A stretch of DNA of 64,000 bases. It comes from Hyaloperonospora brassicae (Eukaryota > Oomycota > Peronosporomycetes > Peronosporales > Peronosporaceae). The DNA lies in assembly GCA_947650285.1 (NCBI GenBank), contig CANTFL010001353.1, positions 186,001-250,000 of the forward strand. Direction: 5' to 3'. Made by a program: the position numbers and the translations under genes. The notes under the pieces were generated by a model. The model ran no database searches. It saw only the letters and a program-made list of their open reading frames with translations, and had not been told where the DNA came from. Within the stretch, counting starts at the first letter, position 1; each line of letters starts with the position of its first letter. Shown piece by piece: positions 1 through 11,256 of this stretch.

Positions 1-3000
1 ACTGCCGGCTTATCAAAGGCGGACCTATATAATTCGTTTAGACATTGACGCACCTTGTGTGTCAACTTGCTGGCCGGTCGCGCCCTTCAAAAGACTTGAT
101 GTGAAGATGATGAGTTTGGCCTTGGAAAGGGGGACCTCCGATTAAATGCTTCTCTCGGTGGGACAAAACTTGTTCACAATTTTGACTTAGTCGAGCGCTA
201 CAGTCTAACCAAACGCTTCAGAAATCGTGTCTCTCTTGGTCTTTTATGGTGTTGCCTAAAACATTTAGCAACTGGCCTTTATTCTGATCCCTAAACCCTT
301 GTAGGAGAGGCCGCTTCCGACAGCAGGTCTTTAGGTGTAACGTGCTGCTTGATACTTAACCAAAAGCTATATACTGCGTGTAGACCTCATCGCACTTGGT
401 CTCTCGTACCAACTTTTATAAGGTGAGGGCAAAGTATATACCCAACGTGAACACGCAATCAGACTTAACAAGTTGCTTTAGGCACATCAAATTCGTGCCA
501 CTAAGATAAAAAATCGATGCAACATAATATAATTTTACTCTTTCACTTTTTATCTCTATCTTAGCATTACACTCTGACTTCCTGTTATGACCGGCCAAGA
601 GTAAGTTGATCCTTTACGATCGAGATCAACCAATGAACGATCGGGGCTATTACTGAGGGACCGAGAACCATCTATGAAAACCGGGTTTATCACTAAAGGA
701 CCGAGTCTTACCGATTAGGAACCAGGCCAACCACTAAAGGACCTTATCTACCATTAGGGGACCGGTTAACTGACTAAGGCACCGAGGTTTACTCCATAAA
801 ACAGGGCCTTCCGACGAAGGAGCGTGATCAACTTTTTCTTTACCGTATTAGCGCACTCTGGAAAGGATCCCTCTTAGTAATTTGTAAAATTCATTTTTCT
901 CCTGAGGTCTCTTCGCCCCCGTGTTTTTCTTCATCTCTAATACCGTCTCCTTAGTTTGTGTTGACATATTTTCAATACGTTGGCTATCTGGTCCACCTAT
1001 TAGGTAAGCACCTTAACGTTGGTAAATTGGGGGTATGCATCCATTATTTAACAGAATTTATAGGTCGTATTGTGAAGCTTAAAAGGACACGCGATCTATT
1101 ACGATGCGTTTCTTTTAAATACAATTAAATTCTCCTATTAATATATAATTTGATATTTAAGGCATTTTTGGAGTTTTACAGATTAGCACCATAGGTTCCA
1201 CCACACTGTAAGTATTCAGCTAACTCGACTTTTTAATACGAAATTTATAAGGTTTATCTTACTCTATTCCAAAAATGTTATACGAAATTTTATAAAGCAT
1301 ATTAATCTGGATCAAGCTTGATACATCGTGATAAAAGTGTATCGAACCAACTTAATGATGCTGAATGGGAGATCAAAAAATCGGAGATTTCTGGATTCTC
1401 ATGAATAAAAATTGCCATTTCTAGATTTTTAAACCTCTGAAGTCATGCAAATCCTGTAAGTTGCTGCTAAAAGATAGTTGGCACATGTTTAATATTTGGC
1501 TGGCAGGTGACAAGACAAATCTTTCCCATTTTTTTTAGAAGTACCAGATCGCGTCATATAATTTATATCTCGGCTAGGATATCTTTTGCGGCCGACCATG
1601 TCAAAGGTGTGAGACATGGCGTCATGATGCTGACGACAAACCATGTATCGACGCAAAACTTACTAAGTGTAGGATGAAACTGAACTGGTCACCCAATTCA
1701 GCTCCTTCGATCTCATTCTTACAAAAATAAGGCGCAATGTATATGCAGCACATAAAGACCTTAGTTCCTCTAAAATTAGGGAATTTACCTAGACTAAAAT
1801 AAATTTGACATAATAGACAACTATAATATAAAATCTCTAAAGGATAAAATACCAGTAACACAATATATATTTGCCAGTGATATCATTTTGCCAGAAATAA
1901 TATCGCAGTAGTCACATCAGTTACATCTGCGCGTCCCGAAATAAGGATGTTATTGAAGTGACTCAATAAATAGCGACCGGTATAGTAATATGAGTATGTA
2001 GACGGGTCTAGTGTCAATCTAGACTGACCAAAGAGTATTTGAGAAAATCATCAAAACCTGCAATAAATGGAAGAGTAGGGGCAAAGACTTGATGAAAGAA
2101 ATTATAGTGGAATGTATAGAATTAGAGATTCGCTTCAAGTTTATTGCGACTTGAATATATTGTTTGATTATTACAGGTAAATTGATTTGTTTGAAGCGGT
2201 TGTAGCAAGTTATGTGCGATTATGTGTGCTGAGATCCGTCGATAATTTTAATACAATTTAGGTGACGGTTGCGGTCCAATTACGATGGAAATTTGAGATT
2301 AGAAGCGGCGTACAACGAATCTAAAAAGCACGCTTCAAAATAAGGTTTGAACAATTTCAATAAACCCAACCATTAAAGAGTTTGATATGACGCCAGATGA
2401 AATCAGAGTGCAAATTAATCGATATAGGACCATTTAACGTATGTTTGCGGGCAAAAAATGGTCTAATGGACTCAAAAAGGCTATGTAATATATGTACCGG
2501 TCAATAATAAACATTTAGGTTCGTCGGGGTACAATTAATCTGCTTTGATGTCTGATGGTGTGGGATACGCGACATACAAGCTTCTTAATTGATAATAATA
2601 TCAATTAGAGTAATGTACAGAATGCGCTTCGCTCAATTTTCCATTGATGCGGGACGAAAATCATGCGACGACAAGGTGATGCTCATTTTGTGTCCTTCGG
2701 TTATCATCATCACGAGCTCACCCAAATTGAAGCCATCGGAAAAAACAATGGTCTTTTCTTTATTAAATTGACATATTGTATTCGTTTTACAGTTCATAAA
2801 TATTAAGTAGATGGATTAATTTACGAGGCTACGTTCAAGATCGAGATGTACACCTAGTGCGACGAAGTTTTTTTAAGCGTGCGACGACCATTTTACCATG
2901 TTGAGAGCTAATTGTGGGTCAATCACGATTTACGCCGACACCCTCTAATTTTGCACCAAAGATAATTGTAATGGGCTATTTCAAAGCATCCAATAATCAT

Positions 3001-4430
3001 AATAAACGATGTAAATTATTAATTATAAATGTAGTAAATGATGTATTGGTAATTCTCGCCAAACATCACGTTGGCGATTTTAAAGTTGATGCTTTACAGA
3101 AAAGTTCAGTAAAATCCGCTAGAAGTTAAGATATATTGTCGATATACGTTTAAAGACGCATCAGATAAATCCTCGAAAATTCTTTATATTTTGATATATA
3201 AAGTGAACAAGAAAAGACTTTAAGCGCGCCTCCAAGAAGGGGGTCTTCAAGAAGGTTTTATGATAATCTAAAGAGTAATGAGGGTCAGGATAAGCATCAA
3301 TACAGGTGCTCTACCGATATAGTAGTGCATTATTCCGTTGATACCGTTGACTTGCGTTATACTCTACAGTAGAGTGCTTTGAAAAAAATCTTTCCAACCA
3401 CGAAAAGCCTGAAGTGCTTACTTCCTGAAGTGCCCATTTTCGTTGTTTCTTAATCAGAGTTCAATAAAAGATATTCAACTAATAAAACAATTTATGCCTT
3501 CATATACAACTCATATATAGGTGGGACACGATCGACTGATTGATTCGAGTACTCAGCAATAAAGGTTTACATTTTTGATTAGGTGCAAAGAAGCCTGGAT
3601 TCCGTAAGGTTTGTCAAAGAAACCCAACTAATTAAACATATTATTTAATGAGCTGTAATCCAAAAATTGATTGAGAATATGTCAAAACATATCATACCCG
3701 TTTATCTAAACAAAGTTACTAATATAGTCAGGTATTGCATATTCTACAAGGCGTAACATTAAGCGCGTGACCTTTTTTAAGGTGGCTACAATGAGAATAG
3801 CATCGAAAAATGACGAATACATAAGGTGATAATAACTTTATGATAACAGGGGCACCAGTGCCACTCCCTATCGGTCGACTCATTGGACGTATTATATAGG
3901 AGACAAAAAAAAGCAAACAGTAGATCGCGACTTCTAATCAGTAGCTTTTATCGCTTAGATATATTATTTGCAATTTTCAGGGATCGTCCAAATATCTATC
4001 CAAATCTTTAGGATGTTGGTCACTCGGAACGCAATTAGCTTGGTTTCTGATCGAAGGTGTTGTTAGCGGGCTTCTAGTACATTCGAAGAAATGTAATATT
4101 ATCAATTTAATAACTCTGTCCTTAACTTACAGCGCAATGAAATATTCACAAACACATACAATTTAAATTGCTACTATGTTCTGTGGTGCTCAATATTATT
4201 ATTGAAATTGTAATATCTTAGCGTGGTACTTGTGATGCAAAGATTTTACAATATTATAAGTAACAAGGCTCAAAGAGCAATATGTATAGCTGGTCAGAAA
4301 AGCGTTGATGTTGTATTATGATAGGTGCAATCCATGTGTTTTAATTTAAGTCTTACGCAACCGATTTTCTGTCCGTGTATTTGCGCAACATTAAATGAAT
4401 TATATAAGTGTCGACATGAATACACAGATA
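1..4430. other. AT-rich gene-free stretch
   Basis: No open frame here is long or recognisable; the longest are 60-80 codons and have low-complexity, AT-driven composition. I saw no splice-compatible conserved protein, no tRNA cloverleaf and no intact transposon end. Apart from the tandem array at 629-830, I see nothing I can name. It is probably intergenic DNA made of very old, unrecognisable repeats. Confidence 0.6.
629..830. repeat. Degenerate 20-21-bp tandem repeat array, about 10 units
   Basis: Ten head-to-tail units of 20 or 21 bp start at 629, 649, 669, 689, 710, 730, 750, 770, 791 and 811. The loose consensus is ACCACTAAGGGACCGAGTNT, and units differ from each other at about a third of positions. 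The stretch at 609-628 could be an eleventh, more decayed unit. It is a minisatellite-like array with no coding role that I can see. Confidence 0.7.
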
Positions 4431-4440
4431 AACACATGCA

Positions 4441-4468
4441 TATATACATACATACACACATACATACC
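4441..4468. repeat. Imperfect ATAC/ACAC microsatellite
   Basis: A short run of TATATACATACATACACACA type lies just before the LINE-derived block and uses the same tetranucleotide as the much longer array at 5691-5999. Confidence 0.6.
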
Positions 4469-4799
4469 TGCTGAGTGCATCATATATGCCAGTCGGGGCC
4501 AGCCTCCATATTCGGCCACCCATTCTCCTCCGGTACCCATTTGAATTAAAAGGGACATTTGAATGGAGCCTACTAGCGCCGGGACATATCCAGGGGATGG
4601 GTGAGTGTCATACCCGATGCAGAGGATACTTATCCAGTTCGAGCAGGAGCAAGACGGTTGTCATTGGTACATTGCGGCAAACAACGTTGAAGATCAGCGA
4701 ACGGCGGCCGACTGTCAGTCGCTACGCCGGAGGGAACCGCCCAAGCCATCGTCTTTTACGAGCATTTGCACGTCCACAAATTCCGTCGAGTGTTACGGG

Positions 4800-5490
4800 C
4801 TCAGTCGCGGACAAATACGTCCAGCGGGCGTTATAAAATCCACTATTTCGGTTGTTGAAAGGGTAAGAATTCTCACTCACTCTTCCTGTGTCCAGGCTCG
4901 AAACGGCAGCGCGTGCTTTCGCTTGGAAAGCAGGGTAATTGTCACAGACACCAGTTTCTCTGTGAGCGCACGGCTCTGAACTAACACCATACCAGTTCTG
5001 GGTTTGCTGTCGAGTCGCAGTTCGGCAACTAAACCTGTTATATACGGGGAGGGGGCTTGAATTCTCTTGTTGCAAACTTCATTGCTGTCGTGGGGTGTCA
5101 GAGACGCTGGAACATATCTTCTGGTCCTACCCCTGCGCGCAGTCCTGTTCGCAGAAACTGGTATGCCATTGGACGGGAGAACGCTGGGGGCTGAATCAGC
5201 TCCACGACTTTTGATCTAATTGTGCATATCGGTCGGCGCCGACGCTATCCACGGAGGTCGCAGATCGTTTAAGGCGGGATCATCCGGACGAAGATATGGA
5301 ATATGCGAAGGTCTGGCGTAGGCTCTGGCTTCTGCTGGACAGCATCTGTGTAACTTCGTTGTGAACTCAACAAAACAGAGTCGTTTTCAAACGCGAGGAA
5401 GTCACGCCCGCAGGTCGCATCGAGAAGTTTTGGCAAACCGGCATGCGGCAACGCCGAGCTGTCGTAAAGCCGTAATTTCGCAGGATTGGA
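4800..5490 (+). pseudogene. LINE (non-LTR retrotransposon) ORF2 3' fragment
   Basis: A GC-richer block in an AT-rich background. Translation near 5086-5215 gives a cysteine followed by ETLEHIFW and a Cys/His-rich stretch. Downstream, 5275-5480 reads as a Trp- and Arg-rich helical segment containing NRVVFKREEVTPAGRIEKFW. This is the style of the region after the reverse transcriptase of I/Jockey-like LINE ORF2 proteins, where a zinc-finger-like ETLEHLFW motif is followed by a helical tail. Frames are broken several times and stops are present, for example around 5211 and 5342. The left boundary is uncertain and may reach 4480. No reverse transcriptase core or RNase H was seen, so only the 3' end survives. 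Confidence 0.6.
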
Positions 5491-5499
5491 ACTAGAATT

Positions 5500-5690
5500 C
5501 AAGGAGCACGCCTGCTATTATGTCATCGCCAAATCACTGGGCAACCAAGAGAGCAGTCGCCAATGGTGACCGGCCCCGTACAAATACCGGACTCGAACGA
5601 GACACCGGCGTTACTAACCAGGCTCAAGATCTATCAGACATCTTGCAACCGGTAAATGGTCAAATAGACACGTCTGTTTATCTTTCTGAA
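5500..5690. other. Unassigned spacer between LINE remnant and microsatellite
   Basis: It is open in one forward frame from 5520, but that frame owes its length to the adjacent tetranucleotide repeat. It may be LINE 3' untranslated sequence. No domain is visible. Confidence 0.4.
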
Positions 5691-5999
5691 ATACATACAT
5701 ACATACATACATACATACATACATACATACATACATACATACATACATACATACATACATACATACATACATACATACATACATACATACATACATACAT
5801 ACATACATACATACATACATACATACATACATACATACATACATACATACATACATACATACATACATACATACATACATACATACATACATACATACAT
5901 ACATACATACATACATACATACATACATACATACATACATACATACATACATACATACATACATACATACATACATACATACATACATACATACATACA
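5691..5999. repeat. (ACAT)n tetranucleotide microsatellite, about 77 units
   Basis: An uninterrupted ATAC/ACAT repeat of about 309 bp with no sequence variants that I could find. Because four is not a multiple of three, every frame on both strands is open and encodes a four-residue repeat (Ile-His-Thr-Tyr forward, Met-Tyr-Val-Cys reverse). These frames are not genes. The perfect state of a 309-bp array suggests recent expansion. It lies just downstream of the LINE tail and may have grown from the short simple repeats that end many LINEs. Confidence 0.97.
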
Positions 6000-8264
6000 A
6001 GCGACCACAGTAATCATTCTTTCGTCGCACGCACCTCAAATTTCTCACGATTTACCATTCAATCGCGAGATTCAACGATCCGTAAACTTTCTAGCATGAA
6101 AGAAAATTAATAAGCAACGATATGGATCTTTGATATATTGATTTTGGAAAAATTGCGCCAGCTTTCAGTAAAATAACAATCACAACTAACTAATTTCATA
6201 ATAACGAATTTTTTAACCGGCAATAATTCATGCAGAACATCAAATTTTGTTAATTTGCCTATCTCATAGATAATATATATTCTCAGCAATTTATCCGCAA
6301 AAATCCGTGTTTAACACAGAACTAGCGTGTTGACGCATCACGTCTCATAGTCAGTGTCGATATTTAATTACCCTAAGCTACTTTACGTCTACTTATTCGT
6401 CTAGATCTTATTACTTTGTGATCGAGCATCGTTTTCACTTGAACAGTAATATTTAACTAAGGTGGAAGAGCCAACGCAGTGTCGATAAGGCCCATACGGT
6501 GTTATTAAGGTTAGTTAAAGGACGGTAAAATGCAGTATAGACGTCAGATGGTTAACGTAAACAAGAGCCGACATGCATCAACGGGCAAACAAAGTTCATG
6601 CACTATTTCGTGTGTAAATACGGACACGAAACGTGATCACACGCTGTAAAAGCATAAATGCAACGGGTTGTCATGACTAAAAAAAAGCTCACAGACATGT
6701 AAAAATTGAGTTAACATATCTCTAGGTATTGTAAGAAAGAACAATTTGGTAATATGGCCTTAGAATCGCATATACCTTATTCCTCTAGTTTCGCATTTCA
6801 AATGTAGCACCGTAATCTACAGCATACGTTGTTTAAATTTTTAAGATCACCGTAGTCGATGCTTAAGCATTTACAAAAATCAAATGATTTGCATCATACT
6901 TTCTGTGTTCTAACTTATTAGAGGATGCGTTAAAAATTGCTCATGATGTAATATCTAAGTCATGACCAAATAGAATGACATATTACCAGTCCACTCTTCT
7001 ACCACTTAAGTTAGTTGTGATATGATTTGTCGAAACCATTAGTGCATGCTTTCCACCAATAATATTCGATTCCTTTGTTTGATTAATAATGTGTATGGTA
7101 GAACGGATCGAATACATTATATTTAATTTAACGTTATATTACAAGTATTGTATACATCCTTTTTGTTGAGCCCTTTCTGCTATAAACCGACTAGTGCATC
7201 CTTGTTCTAGTTATAGTGTCTTGAAGGCTAATATTGTCCCATAAAAAATTGGTTTATATTTTGATGCGTTCTTCAAAAACTTGACCTATATCTATAGACA
7301 GTCGTATTTGTGGAAATAAGTTATAGTAACATTATATATAAAAGTGCAAGAACCGTGACAAATGGACCACGGTAGTAGGAGGCGTATATCCAAATAGCTG
7401 ATCACTTTCATACTTGTGTTGATAGCTGCAAGAATCGGTTTCTGGTCGAATATGCGCCATAATCTTGAAAATGATTTGCACTTGCAGTTATTTTGTCGAT
7501 TTTGATACGCAACCTGTGCTTCTCGTGCTTCTCGCGTGTATAATTTTGCCAAGAGAGCGATACTGACAGCATCGTAAACAAATGTATAATTATGTTGTTT
7601 AGTCGGTTGTAGATTAAATTATTCTGTCATTCTCATTCGATAAATATTTCCAGCAAGCAAATCCATCCGACAGACACTTCATGTATCCTTTGTCGATGCT
7701 ATAAACACGTTAAAATAGTTCCTTATTTACATATGTCATGATTCTAGTGCGTAGGAATGTCAGCTTGGACGGTCTTTACAATATATAATGCATACAGGCC
7801 TTTTGTCGGCAATACATTGAGCTCAACATGCTAGCCGAAGTCCGATATTTGATGGAAGCAATTTCAGCTGAGATTTTGTCATTCGAAAGCCAGTACTATC
7901 ATTAAAGAGTGTAACGCGAAATATTCTCTTACGTTATCTACTGCGCATATTAGTGTATTTATGGCTGCTGGTCTTGTTTAATAAAATTACTCGGACTTTC
8001 GTATTGGTATAGCCAGCCTAACGTGTGAATAGCCTTGAGATCTTGCTTGTTATACACCCTTAAAATAGCAGGACGCTATTTCTTATACAAAAGTTTCAGC
8101 CTACAAAGACTTCTCAATAATATCACAGGACATATGAGAAATAATCAACGTCACTTGCATCAACCCTATGTCACCTCTATTATAGTCTTATTCTACATTG
8201 TTCTGGCCTCGCTGCTTTATCAGGCATAATACTGCTATTGCAGTCATCTGTGTCGTCGTCATTG
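6000..8264. other. AT-rich gene-free stretch
   Basis: Only short frames on either strand, none with a recognisable domain. I found no transposon ends, RNA gene or conserved promoter motif. Confidence 0.55.
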
Positions 8265-8278
8265 ATACCAGGGCATGT
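8265..8278. repeat. 14-bp target-site duplication, left copy
   Basis: ATACCAGGGCATGT occurs here and again, identically, at 8504-8517. The two copies flank the 225-bp tRNA-derived SINE, as expected for LINE-machinery insertion. Confidence 0.8.
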
Positions 8279-8503
8279 TTGTTGGTTGGTTTGGTGAGGT
8301 ATATCCGGGTACGCGAACGACCCACTAGATCCGGTATATTCCGACCATGCTTTTTAAGAGGTAGTGGCAGGTTTTTCAGCTACTGTAAGATCATACTACG
8401 ATTGTCACCCTCAGGGATTATTGTACACAGTGAGGGGACTGAACCGGCAGTTATCATCTTTTAGATTAGCCTACTGCACCACTACCCCAGGAAATCACCC
8501 CTT
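8279..8503 (-). mobile_element. tRNA-derived SINE with intact pol III promoter boxes
   Basis: A 225-bp insertion on the reverse strand. Reading from 8503 downward, an A box (TGGTGCAGTAGG, positions 8481-8470) matches the TRGYNNARNNGG consensus at every position. A B box (GGTTCAGTCCC, 8445-8435) matches GGTTCRANYCC with one change. Their spacing of about 25 nt between boxes is that of a tRNA. The body ends in an A/C-rich tail (CCAAACCAACCAACAA) next to the target duplication. The 14-bp direct repeats on both sides are identical, so the insertion is not very old. It encodes no protein and would be mobilised by a LINE reverse transcriptase. It is not a functional tRNA gene, because the tRNA arms do not pair fully. 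Confidence 0.75.
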
Positions 8504-8517
8504 ATACCAGGGCATGT
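8504..8517. repeat. 14-bp target-site duplication, right copy
   Basis: Identical to 8265-8278 (ATACCAGGGCATGT). It is the 5' side flank of the SINE in its own orientation. Confidence 0.8.
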
Positions 8518-8939
8518 ACATATTAAGCACAAGTCAAGGTTGAGCTGCGGTGTACTAACCTTCCACCATCTTTGTTCTTTTGGAGCATCCGATAGGTTTT
8601 GGAATCAGCCCGTCGTGTTAAGCAAAGTAATGCCTTCGCTGTCAGGTTGTTTCAATACTTCCCTCGTGCTTTATGTGAGTTGCGTGCTGGAACACCTGTA
8701 ACAATGCTTCTTGCTTACAAATCGGGTGTGCACGCTGTAACCACATATACCATAATAATGATAGGGACACGTTGATAAGTCAGGAGGTCAATCTAGCGAG
8801 TGCATTTAAGTTTGGTTTCGGCGTATTTGGTGATGTGAGCTACGCATATTGTAACTCATTATATTGCCTAAAAAACCAAGAACAGGACAATATCGCACAG
8901 AGATTATATTATCAAGCTGTGCGACAAGCTTGTCAACCA

Positions 8940-9130
8940 ATCTCGCAAAGTAGTGGCTAAAAGCAGTAAATTTTTCGCATAGAAAAGCTTATTAGAGGCC
9001 CAACTACAACTGGCGATCTAGTTTTGCTTTCTACAGCACTACCTATGGCTCATCGGACTCAAGGTGTGCGAGATTTGCAACATAACTTGAGGGCAACCCT
9101 CGATTATTTTTTTTCTGGCAAGTAGTACAC
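8940..9130 (+). pseudogene. Gypsy integrase C-terminal remnant
   Basis: One frame reads TTGDLVLLSTALPMAH, which closely resembles the GDKVLLSTSTLPKHA stretch upstream of the GPY/F module in element A (near 23120-23160) and the equivalent in B and D. Both sides are broken by stops and frameshifts. It is probably the last recognisable piece of an old gypsy copy. The assignment rests on one motif only. Confidence 0.4.
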
Positions 9131-9435
9131 ATTTCACCTTCCAAGTAAATTTTGATAGATATAAGCAAGTACGCATTATGTTCTGTTGTGACACCAGCTA
9201 GGTCTACACTGGATCAAAGCACATACAGTCGCATTCAGCTGGACCTTTTCAATCTCCATCGGCATTGCTGGTAAGCAAAGACCAGTAATTTTTAAAACGG
9301 TTTGTATTTCAATTGCACACGAAGGGGGGAGGGTCTTTAGCTGGCAGTCTGAGCTTGACCAAAAGTCAATCTATGCAATTCGTATATTTGCATTGACCAC
9401 GTCGTCAATGGCACTATCACTCCAAGCCTTGCCTC

Positions 9436-10040
9436 TGTAACGGGGTCAACCCCGTCCCACGCACTTTTGTCATACGGTCACAAAAGTGTGGGTCGCTTTA
9501 GTGCAACGTTGACTAAAGTGAGGTCCTAAGTGCGCCGACGCACTCAGGCCTAGCACTTGAGTGGTTCAGCTAAGGCGTACTTACTCAAGTGTGTGTGGTA
9601 CACACAAGTGTAGCCACACTGATATTGTTCTTGGTGTGAACACACAAGACATATCATTGTGACGTCAGAGCATGACGTCACGAGATGACGTCATCGATCG
9701 GAGTCATCCGCGATCTTTAGAGATCGCCACGTAGGGGCCGCGTCTCACAGGAGCGCGCGTCCAATCAATGTGTTAGTTAATAGTCAATCAGATTTATATT
9801 AAATTACATTAAATATAAATCAGTCTTACATTTACTCTCTATTGTTTGAGTGGTAGCAGGAAGTGGTTAGCACTCCGCGACACTTAGCCTAGAAGTAGTT
9901 CTTGCGAGGCCCCTCTTAAAGGGAGCCCGCACAGCAAACCCTCGCGACACGCGAGAGAAGTCGGGTTAAACCGCTTCCTCGTTGTGCGCAGAAGGTGTAG
10001 GCTGCGGTAGTGCGGAGCAGCTAAAAAGCGCCCGCCTACA
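9436..10040 (+). repeat. Element A 5' LTR
   Basis: 605 bp, TG...CA, ending GCCTACA just before the primer-binding site. It starts with a palindrome (ACGGGGT-ca-ACCCCGT, 9440-9455) and is almost entirely made of successive inverted repeats, for example CACTTTTGT/ACAAAAGTG and GATTTATATT/AATATAAATC. It contains three evenly spaced TGACGTCA palindromes. Confidence 0.95.
9660..9693. promoter_or_regulatory. Triple CRE-like bZIP site array in the LTR
   Basis: TGACGTCA, the palindromic full site bound by CREB/ATF-type bZIP proteins, occurs at 9660-9667, 9673-9680 and 9686-9693, a period of exactly 13 bp. All three are kept in the 3' LTR. They lie in the likely U3 part and are plausible enhancer sites for element transcription; binding is inferred, not shown. 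Confidence 0.5.
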
Positions 10041-10042
10041 CT

Positions 10043-10051
10043 TGGTAGCAC
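10043..10051 (+). promoter_or_regulatory. Element A primer-binding site
   Basis: TGGTAGCAC begins two bases after the LTR end. It complements a tRNA 3' end of the form GUGCUACCA and resembles initiator-Met primer sites (TGGTAGC...). The same core follows the LTRs of B, C and D. Confidence 0.6.
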
Positions 10052-10098
10052 TAGTAGTCCTTCCCGCGACCCGTCTCTCTGTGAACGTGTAAGCGAGG

Positions 10099-11256
10099 AT
10101 GAGCCTCAATGTTGATTGGGCTCAGTTTTCCCACTTATCCCAGCATCAGCGGGAGGTGGCTGAGCATATGGCTCAGGGTCTTGGTGAACAAGCCCTAGCT
10201 AATCTGCTAGGTTGCCCACCAGAGCAACATGTGCCTCAACTGGAACAGTTTGAGAAGTTTGTGCTCGGACAGCGGTTAGCAGCGTCCGAAGCACAAAGCC
10301 ATGTAGTGGCTAAGTCCATCGGTAAGACTCATGATGAGCTTCTGCGCGAGCAGGCTCGAAACGAGGCTCTCAACAGAACTGTTGAGGTGCTCTCGGCCCG
10401 GTCTTCTCCACCGAGGCCCATAAGGATGGATGCTCCTAAGTTTGATGGATTTGCTGCTCGCACGATTGTCCATTGGCTGTTAGCCATGGAACAATGTGGC
10501 GTAGCGCAGCTCATCGAGGACGACAGCCAAATGGTGTCGTACGCTATGTCGCATTTGCGGGGTAAAGCCTCAGAGTGGGCTTACTCAGCGCTTTTGGCGG
10601 ACAGTAAAGCGTTTGGGTCATGGGCGATCTTTAAGACAAAGATTCGCGCCATGTATTAGCCGCCGAACAACGAAGTGTTGCTTCAGGCGCGCTTCTATAG
10701 TACGCGACAGGCTCAGCGATCTTTGCAAGATTACGTGCAAGAGATGCGCTCGCTGTCGGCGCCAATTAGTGCGGGTCCGATACCGGAACACATTAAGGTA
10801 CTCACCTTCCTAAATAAATTGAGGCATGGCATAAGTCGACAGGCCCTATTTCGAAAGGTGCCGTCGACTATGGAAGAAGCAATAGAGATCGCTTTGTTTA
10901 AGGAGCAATCCTACAACAGCGCATCGGTAGCGCCGTGGAAAAAGCCGGCAACCGAGCGGTCTTCACCCACTCCAATGGAGTTGTGTAATGCAGATGTAGT
11001 GTGCTACAAATGCGGCAAGCGCGGCCATGTAATGGCTCGCTGCTATGCCAAAGTAGCTGCTAGCGCGAAAGCGACTAGCAAGAAGAATCCCTACCCGAAA
11101 GGTGGTGTAAGGGACCCACGTGCAAGACGCACGGGGCCTGCACCGACCAAACTGGGTCCGGGAAATGTGGAAGCTCAGAAGGGGCGGGATGGCCTACTGA
11201 CGCGAACTATGAAGCTACCCCTAAGTTCAGAGTTGTCGAACAAATGGGTAGCATAG
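10099..11256 (+). pseudogene. Element A gag, one in-frame stop
   Basis: About 386 codons from an ATG at 10099. It encodes the capsid/nucleocapsid polyprotein that packages element RNA. The N-terminal 90 residues are helical and Gln/Glu rich. A Retrotrans_gag-like capsid region follows (about residues 95-270, starting PPRPIRMDAPKFDGF). The C-terminal zinc knuckle CYKCGKRGHVMARC (CX2CX4HX4C) is intact and is followed by a basic tail. A TAG at 10657-10659 interrupts the capsid region; the frame resumes directly after it, so this is a single nonsense change. The 3' end overlaps the protease frame by 13 nt in the -1 frame, suggesting -1 frameshift expression of pol. Confidence 0.85.

Noticed and set aside
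4486..5075. Overlapping 116-124-codon frames
   Set aside because: Shadows or frame-shifted pieces of the LINE fragment; none reads as a protein alone.
5520..6110. Long open frames with IHTY or MYVC repeats on both strands
   Set aside because: Produced by the (ACAT)n microsatellite, which is open in every frame; no promoter or domain.
8435..8481. Possible tRNA gene on the reverse strand
   Set aside because: A and B boxes are present, but the arms do not form a cloverleaf and 14-bp direct repeats flank a longer unit, so it is a SINE.
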